DNA from: Ustilago trichophora
Lineage: Eukaryota > Basidiomycota > Ustilaginomycetes > Ustilaginales > Ustilaginaceae
DNA: 64,000 nucleotides
Assembly (NCBI GenBank): GCA_900323505.1
Contig: OOIN01000013.1
Coordinates: forward strand, 846,608 to 910,607
Direction: 5' to 3'
Both the position numbers and the translations under genes were made by a program. The notes beneath the pieces were generated by a model. That model was not told the DNA's origin. It saw nothing but the letters and a program-made list of their open reading frames with translations, and searched no databases. Shown here piece by piece: positions 55,201 through 63,819 of the stretch (position 1 is its first letter; the number at the start of each line of letters is the position of its first letter).

Positions 55201-57493
55201 GCAGCCCAGCATTGATGCAATGCTCCTGGTTTCCAAGCGTTGGCATCAGTTCTGGGGGCTGTCTTCACGCTTCCAGGACCCAGTGCTGCCTTTCACAGAG
55301 CTGGCCTCTACGGTGGCAGAGGTGCAGAGGCACAACACATGCGGTGCCATGAAGCACAGCTTGGAGGAGCTCAAGGAAGATGTCAGGCACATCCGTCGCA
55401 AGCTGGACCACCATCTCTTCCCTGCCTTTGGCAATCCCACCAAGCTCAGCACTCGCACCTCTCAGCTGGAGGCCAATGTCAGCAAGGCTCTCTTCAAGGT
55501 CACTGGCAGCCACTGCACCAAGACATTGGAGCAGGCTCATGCACTCAATGCCATCCACCGTAAGCAGTCTCCTCTCATTGTCATCATGGCAACAGGCTCA
55601 GGCAAGTCAGCTCTCTTCATGGCTCCCATCTTCTGGCTGTCTCCAACGGCAGTGGTGGTGGTGGTGGTGCCTTTCATTGCATTGACTCAGGACCTGGTGG
55701 AGCAGTGCCGTGCAAGAGGCATCACCACCAGCAGATGGAACGGCTACAGGTGTGCAGAGAAGGTGGAAGGCAGCCAGCTTGTCTTTGTGGCAGCAGAGAT
55801 CTGCTACGGTGAGGCCTTCTGCAACTGGGCCAGGGACCTGGATCAGCAAGGACGCTTGGCAGCCATCTTCTTTGATGAGTGTCACGTCTGCTTGACACAG
55901 AGCAGCTTCAGGAACGCCATGGACCAGATCAAGTCTCTCATCACTACTGTCTGCGTGCCTCAGTACTTCCTCACTGCCACGCTTCCTCCCTCTCTGGTCA
56001 ATGACTTCAAGGCCAAGCTCAACCTGCCTGAGGATGGCACAGGTATGATCAGGGCTGCCACCAACCGCAAGAACATCAGCTACTCTGTCCAGCTCTTTGC
56101 TTCCATGAAGGACGTATACAAGAGCATCCCACAGCTGCTGACCACGTACAAGTATGGAGCTGTCATGGTGATCTGCCTTACCAAAGGGCTGGCACAGGCA
56201 TCGGCAGAGGAGCTAGGATGCAGGGCCATCTGGTCAGAGATGGAAGAGAAGGACAAGGAGCAGATCCTCTCTGCGTGGCTGCAGTGCTCTCCAACTGAGG
56301 AGATCAACACCAGACGTGTGCTGGTAGGCACATCTGCCATTGGCACTGGCATCAATCCTCAACACGTGAGGCTGGTGGTACATGCAGGAGGAGCTTGGGA
56401 CATGATCAGCTATGTGCAAGAGTCAGGCCGTGCTGGACGTGATGGTGAGGCTGCATCTGCCATCCTCCTGTCTACACACAGTAAGAACTTTGATGCCCAT
56501 GTCAAGCAGTATGAGGCAGAAGAGAACTGCCGTAGGCTCTACATCTCTGGCTACATGGATGGTATGCCCATCACCTGCGTCAGCCAGCCTGACTTTGCCT
56601 TCTGTGACCTCTGCCAGAAGCGTGTTGGAGGCACCACCACTCCTCCCAAGAAGGTAGTGCCACTGGACTCACCACCACACTCTGACAAGGCTCCACGGTG
56701 CTACAGCAGCAAAGTATCCACCTCCCATCAGCAAGTGGCAAGCAGCAGCTGTAACCAGGACACAGCATCTGCCCAGCCATCTCCTACACCCAAGTCAAGG
56801 CAGCACACTGTGTTTGCAACAGCTCTTGACGTCCTCCATAGTCAGCAAACCAAGACACAAAGCATGGCACCACCAACACCTTGGCAACTACCGCAGCCAA
56901 CACAACCCAGACTCAGCTCACCGTCAGCTGCTGTCAGTATCCCAACACCATCACAGCAAGCTCCGGCCTCCAACACCATCATATCTCTGCTGCACACACT
57001 CTCCAACCAGTGCTCTCTCTGCTACCTCTTCCGTAACAAGCACATCTGTGAAGGCAACCACTGCTTCCAGGACTGCGGTTGCTGGGACCTGCTGGCAGAG
57101 CACATGGACCTGGCTGCTCTTGGCCCCATCAATGCAAGCTACATTGGCAGGCTCAAGAAGGCGACACTAGGCAGGAAGACCAAGGGCATAGCATGCTACT
57201 CATGCCTGGTGCCCATCCGTGTCTGCACAGACAACAGCCCTTCTCTCATGTCTGGATGCTCATGCAGATATGGAGACATTGTGCTGCCTGTGGTGGCAGC
57301 TGTACTGCTTAGCCATGATCTGCTTGCCAAGGTGCACCGTCTACTCCAAGTACCTCAGCTTGACCCAAGCAACCAGGACATCAGCTGGGTCCAGATCAGC
57401 CTTTGCACTGCAGTCATCTATCAAGGGCAGAGAGTGTTGCTTGCCTTTGCCATCTTTGTTTCAGCCATGGATGCCATGTCTCTCTTTGGGTAG
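52255..57493 (+). CDS. Telomere-linked protein: C2H2 fingers, tyrosine-recombinase-like domain and RecQ helicase
   Basis: Exons 52255-52574 and 52657-57493 give 1,718 residues; the 82-nt intron has GTACGT, CTGAC and TTCCAG signals. Two C2H2-like fingers come first (nt about 52780-52880 and 53053-53117, CGHCDYAVMARSSWYEHRRTH). A tyrosine-recombinase-like region follows: Arg783 in TSGLPARGSEL, a Lys-rich hairpin (SKKGSGRPKLIPRF), RLWR at 901-904, and GHTSSTAERHYG with His935 and Tyr944, nine apart as in Cre, XerD and lambda Int. Then a RecQ-type helicase: Walker A ATGSGKS (Lys1090), DECH (1180-1183), motif VI QESGRAGRDG (from 1361). The C-terminus is Cys-rich (CSLCYLFRNKHIC and CGCWD). The helicase part matches the telomere-associated RecQ helicases known at smut chromosome ends. 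The frame is intact, so the gene is probably functional. The recombinase role is inferred from residue spacing. Confidence 0.9.
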
Positions 57494-57604
57494 GTACTGT
57501 ACTGTACTGTATATGCTAAGCATCCTCTGCAGAGTACATAACACATTTATGAAAAGTCATTTGCCAAACATGATTACTAAAGTCAACAACAACCAAAAAA
57601 CATC

Positions 57605-57790
57605 GGCTCTCAGAGCCGGAGATACACCAGTGAAATTTGTCGGCTCTCAGAGCCGAAGATTTTCCAGCCAAATTTGTTGGCTCTCAGAGCCGAAGATTTT
57701 CCAGCCAAATTTGTCGGCTCTCAGAGCCGCAATGTCTCCAGCCAAAATTTTTGGCTCTCGGAGCTGGACTGTCTCCACCCAAATGTGTGG
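57605..57790. repeat. Iteron array: 37-bp unit x5 with GGCTCTCAGAGCC palindromes
   Basis: The palindrome GGCTCTCAGAGCC, or a close variant, starts at 57605, 57642, 57679, 57716 and 57753, an exact 37-base spacing. A degenerate sixth unit follows at about 57789. The spacer AAGATTTTCCAGCCAAATTTGT is well conserved in the middle units. The array ends about 120 bases before the first oxygenase start, so it is placed like an operator or a transposase-binding array. Confidence 0.92.
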
Positions 57791-57909
57791 ACTTGGAGAG
57801 CGGGTGAGTTGACTCCTGCATTTTTGCCAGCTACACGGACCACACCTCAAACACCACCTGCAAATCACCTCACTCAACACCGGTCCATCATTGCAATCAC
57901 ATCACCACC

Positions 57910-59097
57910 ATGGCCTTTCAACCAGTTCCAAGCTTGCAATCCAGGCAGAAGAGAGATAAGCGGACAATCTACGAATTGGCAGTCACTGAGGCAGAGACTC
58001 ACTCTATCAAGAAGGTTTTCACTGAGCGGTCCAAACCCAAATTACCAAGCAGAAAAGCCGACATACAACTGGTAGATCCTTTGATCATCACTGGTGAAGC
58101 TGTCACGCAGTTTACTGATAGCAAGAATCAAATCTATGTGCGCAACGTCACTTTGAAAGATGCCGATTCAGGCAAAGTCATCTTGCAGCGCTTTGCACCC
58201 ACAGCACTTCACACAGCCGAAGCAATGGCAAAGGATGCTCGATGGGGACAGCATTATTTCAAGGCAGTGAGCAACAAAGCCAACTGCAAGAAACACTCTG
58301 CTGCTACTCGGCAGCTCAAGGAGCAGCAAAAGTTCCCGCACTTTCACTTTGGTGCATGGTACAATCTCTCCATGGTTAATCTGGTGGTCTCATCTGAGAC
58401 TCTGCAAAAGGGCAACGAAGAAGGCAAGCAAGCTGTGGCTGACTTTTGCGCATGGTTCAAGCTCTTTGCCATTCAGTATTTTGACCCACTCATCCAGAAC
58501 AAGCACTCTGGCCTGTGTGATGCCTTTCGGCAAGAGCTCATCGACAGAAGTAAGGAGCATTTTCCATGGGCAATGGACCGGGTACCTGGTCTTGACAAGC
58601 ATTGTCACACACTCTATTCAACAATCTCACCCTTCCAAGGCTTCTCTGGTAAATCTCATAAAGATCACAAAGATGCCGATGTCTCTATTCTTGTCAACTT
58701 TGGTCAGCATGCAATACTGGAACTTTGGCACTACAACTGCCAGGTTGTCCTGCAGCCGCTGGACATTGTTGTTTTTCTCTCCAACTCTATCTACCACCGC
58801 ACCATTCAGCATCCCGCCCATGTTGCTGCCAACAGCAAAGTAGGAGACCGCATGGCAATCAGTTGTTTCTTCCGGAAGGGATTGTTGGATAAGCGGGAAC
58901 CGATCAAGCAGAATGCAGCTCATCTGGCCAAGGTGGCTACAGAGAAGCAGCGTCAGCTCAAGAGGCAAAAAGTTGCTGCTCCGGTAGCAGATGACTCAGA
59001 TGATAACTTCATACTTGACTTATCTACCAATGAAGAGTCAGGTGATATGTCCACTGATGAAGAGTCTAGTGATACATCCACCGATGCAGACGACTAG
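57910..59097 (+). CDS. 2OG-Fe(II) dioxygenase-like protein 1 (TET/JBP-like, tentative)
   Basis: 395 residues, intronless. The double-stranded beta-helix iron site is visible as H250-x-D252 (SGKSHKDHKDADVS), distal His296 (NSIYHRT) and the 2OG-binding Arg314 (GDRMAISCFFRKG). This HxD...H...R pattern defines the superfamily. The wording around it (SxHxD followed by FxxSxxYHR and GDRxAxSxFFR) is most like the fungal TET/JBP branch, enzymes that oxidise 5-methyl-pyrimidines in DNA and are often linked with transposons; that subfamily call is tentative. The N-terminal half is shared with the next gene (VILQRFAP, GAWYNL). The C-terminus is acidic with a DxSTxEES repeat. Start: first ATG in a CACCATGG context. 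It is preceded by the 37-bp iterons. Confidence 0.75.
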   Translation: MAFQPVPSLQSRQKRDKRTIYELAVTEAETHSIKKVFTERSKPKLPSRKADIQLVDPLIITGEAVTQFTDSKNQIYVRNVTLKDADSGKVILQRFAPTALHTAEAMAKDARWGQHYFKAVSNKANCKKHSAATRQLKEQQKFPHFHFGAWYNLSMVNLVVSSETLQKGNEEGKQAVADFCAWFKLFAIQYFDPLIQNKHSGLCDAFRQELIDRSKEHFPWAMDRVPGLDKHCHTLYSTISPFQGFSGKSHKDHKDADVSILVNFGQHAILELWHYNCQVVLQPLDIVVFLSNSIYHRTIQHPAHVAANSKVGDRMAISCFFRKGLLDKREPIKQNAAHLAKVATEKQRQLKRQKVAAPVADDSDDNFILDLSTNEESGDMSTDEESSDTSTDADD

Positions 59098-59193
59098 TAC
59101 TACTTAGCTTTGCATTGTTTTATGTACATACATCCTACATTACATGTGTAAGTGGCAGAGAATAGGCTGATGAGTGTATGTCAAGGAAGTCAA

Positions 59194-59444
59194 GGGGGCC
59201 TTGCCTTGATGGCCAAAAAAAGTGTCCAAACAGGCAAGGCCCCCGGTGAGAAATTATCTCAGAGAAATTAATTCAGTGGCCCAAAGTTGAATGGTAGCTC
59301 GAGCATTCAAGGGGGCCTTGCCGATTCCTTGAGAAAAATGATCCAAAACAGGCAAGGCCCCCTCCATAGTCGAATGATGGCTCGAGCATTCGAGGGGGCC
59401 TTGCGAAATCCTCAAGAAAAAAGGCCAAAACAGGCAAGGCCCCC
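59194..59444. repeat. Three hairpin units with GGGGGCCTTGCC arms
   Basis: Inverted arms GGGGGCCTTGCC and GGCAAGGCCCCC occur at 59194-59205/59233-59244, 59311-59322/59351-59362 and 59394-59404/59433-59444, with loops of 27-28 bases. The left arm of the third is one base shorter. GGCTCGAGCATTC-type sequence precedes the second and third. The array lies 140-390 bases upstream of the second oxygenase start. Confidence 0.92.
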
Positions 59445-59584
59445 TCCACATTTTTCTCTGCAAAAATTTTCATCACAGCAGCCAGCAGTCTCGACACCAT
59501 CGACGATGATCGACCACCACCCATCGATATCTCACAGCATACACACATCCCCTTCGATACCTTGTCAAAGCACTCGATCCCATC

Positions 59585-60598
59585 ATGCCAGCAAAGACAG
59601 CAGAAGCCATGGCTCGAAAGCGCTCGAACAATGCAGTTAGAGAGGCTAAGAAGAGGCAGAGATACCGAGACTCTCGAGGGCAATCCACCCAGATCGATCT
59701 TTCTCGACAGCATCACATCAAGACCAAGACAGACCTCAGCAAAGCCGATGACATCGAGTGCACAGCGATTGATCAGCCTGGTGGTATCGAACAGCATCAA
59801 GACAATGTCACCCTGGTGGATCGAGACACCGATCAAGTCATTCTACAGAGGATTGCACCTAGCAGCTACTCGAAGGCTCTCGAACTACAGACAAGCTCCC
59901 TTCTAGGCAAATACTACTATGATCGATACCTGGCAGAGAAGACTTCAACATATTTGATCCAGAAGAATGGCAGCCACAAGTTCAAGCTCACTCGAAGGAA
60001 GGTCATCGAACACCATCTAGGCATATGGCACACCCAAGGCAAACTCGATCTCAACTTCACCAAGGAGACATCAAACCCTCGATACAAGGCAGAGGCCCTC
60101 GATCTGCTCAACTGGGCTCGACAGCACACACATCGAGCAATGAATACAGCAAAGTACTTGATCGATCTGCGCTTTCGATCAAACATTGCATCGAGAAGGA
60201 AAGGAAAGAGGTGGTTAGCATCGATCTTTGGTTCGAGAAGTGTCAAGCTACTGCATCCTGACTGGACCACTGTAGCTTTCTTCTCGAGCTTTGCAGGGGG
60301 CATTCATCGAGACACCGAGGACTGCATTCCCTCTTATCTATTCAACTTTGGAGAAGCTGCCTGGATCAAGTTGCCAGAGTTCTCAGCAAAGATTCTGATC
60401 GAGCCCCTCGACCTGGTCATCCTCAACTCTCGAACTTTCTATCACAGGACCAAGCCTTTAGATGATTCTCGATCAAAGGATGCAGGTGATCGATGGGCCT
60501 TCAGTGGATTCTTTCGAGAATCGATCTTCAACAGGGAAGCAGTGTGCAAGATTGCACAGTGGCGGCTCGATGCCATCTTTGAAGATCACAAAGAATGA
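59585..60598 (+). CDS. 2OG-Fe(II) dioxygenase-like protein 2 (TET/JBP-like, tentative)
   Basis: 337 residues, intronless, a diverged paralogue of the preceding gene. The iron and cosubstrate residues are H241-x-D243 (GGIHRDTEDC), His287 (RTFYHRTK) and Arg303 (GDRWAFSGFFRES). The N-terminus is Lys/Arg-rich (MARKRSNNAVREAKKRQRYR), suggesting nuclear location or nucleic-acid binding. A shared middle domain starts at VILQRIAPSSYSKALEL and contains LGIWHTQGKLDLNF. Codons for Arg and Ser favour CGA and TCGA contexts (many TCGA tetranucleotides), unlike the first oxygenase and the helicase, which hints at a separate origin for this copy. The acidic C-terminal tail of paralogue 1 is absent. The substrate is unknown; DNA or RNA base oxidation is inferred from the family. 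Confidence 0.75.
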   Translation: MPAKTAEAMARKRSNNAVREAKKRQRYRDSRGQSTQIDLSRQHHIKTKTDLSKADDIECTAIDQPGGIEQHQDNVTLVDRDTDQVILQRIAPSSYSKALELQTSSLLGKYYYDRYLAEKTSTYLIQKNGSHKFKLTRRKVIEHHLGIWHTQGKLDLNFTKETSNPRYKAEALDLLNWARQHTHRAMNTAKYLIDLRFRSNIASRRKGKRWLASIFGSRSVKLLHPDWTTVAFFSSFAGGIHRDTEDCIPSYLFNFGEAAWIKLPEFSAKILIEPLDLVILNSRTFYHRTKPLDDSRSKDAGDRWAFSGFFRESIFNREAVCKIAQWRLDAIFEDHKE

Positions 60599-60816
60599 TC
60601 GATACTCCCTCTGTTCTGACAGGGGTCCTCGATTCTCCTGACGACAGTCAACTATTTTCCAATAATATTCTCGATGCTCCCTCCACATACAAATGTAAAT
60701 TCTAAAATATCCAAGTCTGCTTTCGAGCACGCATCTCGATGCCATCCGTCTCTACTCAACACTCTAGATAATATTATCTACACTCTAATCACTCTAGATA
60801 ACATTCTCCACACTTA
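60599..60816. other. 3' flank of the second oxygenase, no gene seen
   Basis: AT-rich sequence with three repeats of ACTCTAGATAAYATT (about 60760-60805). The last bases before the tandem duplication read CTTAGGGTTA, a partial telomere-like unit. Confidence 0.5.
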
Positions 60817-61131
60817 GGGTTATATGACTGTCTGGTCCTAGGCAAAAAACTATATGCAATTTTCTTGTTCTGGGAACCTCAGTTGGGGTGTTTAGATGTA
60901 TATTAGTTACAAACATCATTAAAGTTTAACGATTAACGTAACTTTCCGAGCCGTCAAAGTTTTCAGCCGAGATGGGTTATATGACTGTCTGGTCCTAGGC
61001 AAAAAACTATATGCAATTTTCTTGTTCTGGGAACCTCAGTTGGGGTGTTTAGATGTATATTAGTTACAAACATCGTTAAAGTTTAACAATTAACGTAACT
61101 TTCCGGGCCGTCAAAGTTTTCAGTCGAGATG
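60817..61131. repeat. 157-bp tandem duplication (two copies)
   Basis: The block starting GGGTTATATGACTGTCTGG at 60817 is repeated from 60974 with only a few differences (for example CATCATTAAAG against CATCGTTAAAG, and CAGCCGAG against CAGTCGAG). It is AT-rich and has no coding frame. Confidence 0.95.
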
Positions 61132-61249
61132 TTGAAACTACTAATCAACTTGGCTGCAGATGGTGTGAGGGCATGCATTGGGGTCCAAAGAGGTGGGCAT
61201 GGACAGGGAAAGAGGTTTATGTTTCACATTTGGTGCTGTACGCCATCAT

Positions 61250-61603
61250 TCAAGGTTTAACCTTGTCAACCTGGAGTCCAACCTCCTTAACATAGGCTGG
61301 AACCTCCATAACCTCCGTAACATTGAGCTCAACCTTCACAAGATAGACTGCAACCTTGGCAACCTCTGGCTGAACCTCCAAAAGGTGGAGCTCAACGTCC
61401 ATAACCTCCACAACCTCTGGCCAAACCTCCAAAAGGTAGAGCTCAATGTCCACAACCTTTGCAACCTCTGGCCAAACCTCCAAAAGGTAGAGCTCAACAT
61501 CCACAACCTCCACATCATAGGATGCAACTTCCTTTACCAAGACTGCAATGTTCACAACCTTTACAACATAGAGCAGAACCTATGGTGCCAACAACAAGGA
61601 TGA
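61250..61603 (+). repeat. Degenerate CAACCT-rich repeats with a 51-bp higher-order unit
   Basis: CAACCTCC/CAACCTTC words recur every 9-30 bases. A 51-bp unit starting AACCTCTGGCCAAACCTCCA is repeated at about 61364-61515. The frame 61178-61603 would encode an Asn/Leu-rich repeat (NLHNLWPNLQKVEL), but the lack of stops follows from the repeat and I do not call it a gene. Confidence 0.7.
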
Positions 61604-62006
61604 AACCTGTTGCCACCCAGAAAGGTGGATTTGAAAAGTGCTCTGATCAATGATCTGAGGTGCTGAGTGTGTAGAGCTGCTTGTTGCGGTTCCAATGATC
61701 CCTAACTTTCCTAGGTTTGGTCACCTGGTGGCGGAGATAATGGAGGTTGAAGTTCCACCAAGTCAAACTTTGAAGGACTGTAGCTCTGTCAATATTTAAT
61801 TTTAAGCTCTGAGACTTGGTGTGGTAATTTATATTAGCCCTATCTACGTTCAAACACAAAACATTTTTTTCAACCAGCCAAAAAAAAATTAAAAAAAATT
61901 TTGCTTTTGAAATTTTGGTGGTGCACTGACCACCAAAATTGGATAATTACTGAAATTTCATCTCCATCCATCTTTCCTTCCTACCACCACCATCCATTCC
62001 TTCACC
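61604..62006. other. AT-rich spacer, no gene seen
   Basis: About 400 bases with A runs near 61884-61900 and a small inverted repeat TTTTGGTGGTGCACTGACCACCAAAATT (arms TTTTGGTGGT and ACCACCAAAA) at about 61914-61940. It may contain the promoter of the following small frame. Confidence 0.45.
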
Positions 62007-62453
62007 ATGGTCCATCCACCCCACCACCAACTTCCTTGTCAGCAGTGCATTGATGCTAACTGTCAGGACAGATGTACTAGGACTTCCACCTCTTACAGAT
62101 GTGATGTCTGCAGAGACAGGGATCCTCCTCTTAGATGTGCTCCTCACCAGCCAGCCCCTGCCTACACCAGCCCTCAGCCAGCCAGAGCCTTCATCAACAG
62201 GCCTGGTGTTACTTACCTGGGCTTCTACAACCAGCATCCTGATGATGCTGACTCCTCTGGAGTTTCAGTTGTGCTGCCCAGCCCTGAGCCCAGGCCTGCC
62301 CCTGCCCAGCCTGGGCCCCAGGACCTCTCCACCTTGAAAGAAAAGGTGGAGAGACTGGGGAGGGCCTTGGCAAGGTGTGACCCCAACTCTGGGGTCCTCA
62401 TTGCCAGGGACCTCCACAGGGAGGTGGAGGAGGAGCTCCAGAAGCTCCTCTAA
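62007..62453 (+). CDS. Small Cys-rich hypothetical protein close to the telomere
   Basis: 148 residues starting in a CACCATGG context. The N-terminal 45 residues contain CQQC, C-x5-C type spacing and CDVCRDRDPPLRC, a possible zinc-binding arrangement. The middle is Pro/Ala-rich. The C-terminal 40 residues (LSTLKEKVERLGRALARC then VLIARDLHREVEEELQKLL) look like an amphipathic coiled coil. No family is recognised. It could be a subtelomeric gene or a fragment of a retroelement gag-like protein. Only about 1.4 kb separates it from the terminal repeats. Confidence 0.5.
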   Translation: MVHPPHHQLPCQQCIDANCQDRCTRTSTSYRCDVCRDRDPPLRCAPHQPAPAYTSPQPARAFINRPGVTYLGFYNQHPDDADSSGVSVVLPSPEPRPAPAQPGPQDLSTLKEKVERLGRALARCDPNSGVLIARDLHREVEEELQKLL

Positions 62454-63819
62454 GCCTCTCAAGTCTTTGTAAGAAGGCCCCCCCAAAAGGGGGGGACACT
62501 CCATTCCTCTGCCGCCAAGTCAGGTGGTTAGGTGCAATCACCAACCAAGTTAACCTCACAGGAGGAAGTCCAGGTTAAGCAAGGCTGAGCAGAAGATGTC
62601 TAGCCTGCCTGAGGTTGGTGGCAGGCTTCATAGTGAGGTTGACACGGCAGAGATGAGCACGATGAGGTCGATGAAGAAGGGTTGAGAAGGATGACAAGGT
62701 TGATGAGCCTGGGTTGGCAAGGAGGATGAAGTTGGTTGTGGTGTGAGCGTGGTAGTGAGGTTGATGCTGGATCATCAAGTGAGGTTGGTGAGGTTGATGC
62801 TTGTGAGGCTTGGAGGCTTGAGCAAGGGTGAGGTTGAGGGCAGAGCAAGGTGAGGTTGAATTTCTCAACCCCAATTTGATCATATTATTTGCATCCATAC
62901 TTTCACATCCCTGCTGAGAGTGGCAAGTTGGCAATGATGAAGTAAGATGAGAGTTGGGCTGGTGAGGTTGAATCAAGGCAGTGGCATGATGATGCTCAGG
63001 TGATGCAAGCTTGTGGAAGGATGAAGGTGCCAGAAGAGAGGTTGGTGAGGTTGGCCAGGCTTGTGGAAGGATGAAGATGGATCAGGCAGGATGAGGAGAC
63101 ATGGTAGTGAGGTTGGTGAGGTTGGCTTGACTCAAGAGGGATGGGGAGACATGGTAGTGAGGGTAGCAAGGATGGAGGAGGATGAAGTTGGGCTCAGACA
63201 GGTTGGGTGAGGTTGTGAAGAGGTTAATTGCAGCAGAGTGAAGACTACTTACATGTCTGGGGGAAAAACCCAGTGGGAAAAAGTGCCCCAGACCAGAGTG
63301 AGCTATGTACAGAGGTTGAGCTAGGTTGAACTAGAGAGGGGGAAGGCAGAGCTAGGTTGAGCTAGGTTGGGGAAGGATGGACTAGGATGAAGTGGGGTTG
63401 GGAGAGCCACCCATGAGGCTGAGGAGCTCCTCCAGCTCAGAATCAAAGTACTGAAGAGGTCTCCTGAGTTCAGGGTTGATGATGGTGCTGTGCATCATCC
63501 TGATCCTACCAAAGGCTTCCCAGATGGCTTCCCTGAGTTCAACCTCACCTGACATCCAAGGTGTACCACTGACTCTAGGTAGAGGCCTCCTCCTAGCATT
63601 CCAATTGGGAAGATCAGCTTGGGAAGGGGATGGAGAAGGTTGGTGGGGGGATGGGGAAGGCTGGTGGTGAGGTTGGTGAGGTTGGACAGGCTGGAGTGAG
63701 GATGAGGTAGGCTGGTGGTGAGGCTTGTGAGGTTGGAGGGTGGGCTTGGAAGGTTGCTGGAGCCTGGCCCTGGACCTGAGAGGTTGGTCATCATCAGAGT
63801 CAGAGACTACGAGGGATGA
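62454..63819 (+). repeat. G/T-skewed subtelomeric repeats rich in GAGGTTGRTGAGGTT
   Basis: From about 62570 onward the plus strand is rich in GAGGTTG, GGTTGATG and GGTTGGTGAGGTTGG words, spaced irregularly, with very few C runs. The G-rich strand is the same as that of the terminal TTAGGG array. GCTAGGTTGAGCTAGGTT at about 63352-63369 is close to the TTAGGTT unit. No credible gene is present. Confidence 0.65.

Noticed and set aside
61178..61603. Asn/Leu-rich repeat protein
   Set aside because: The repeat unit itself lacks stops on both strands, and no start context or conserved fold is visible, so it is better explained as degenerate subtelomeric repeat.
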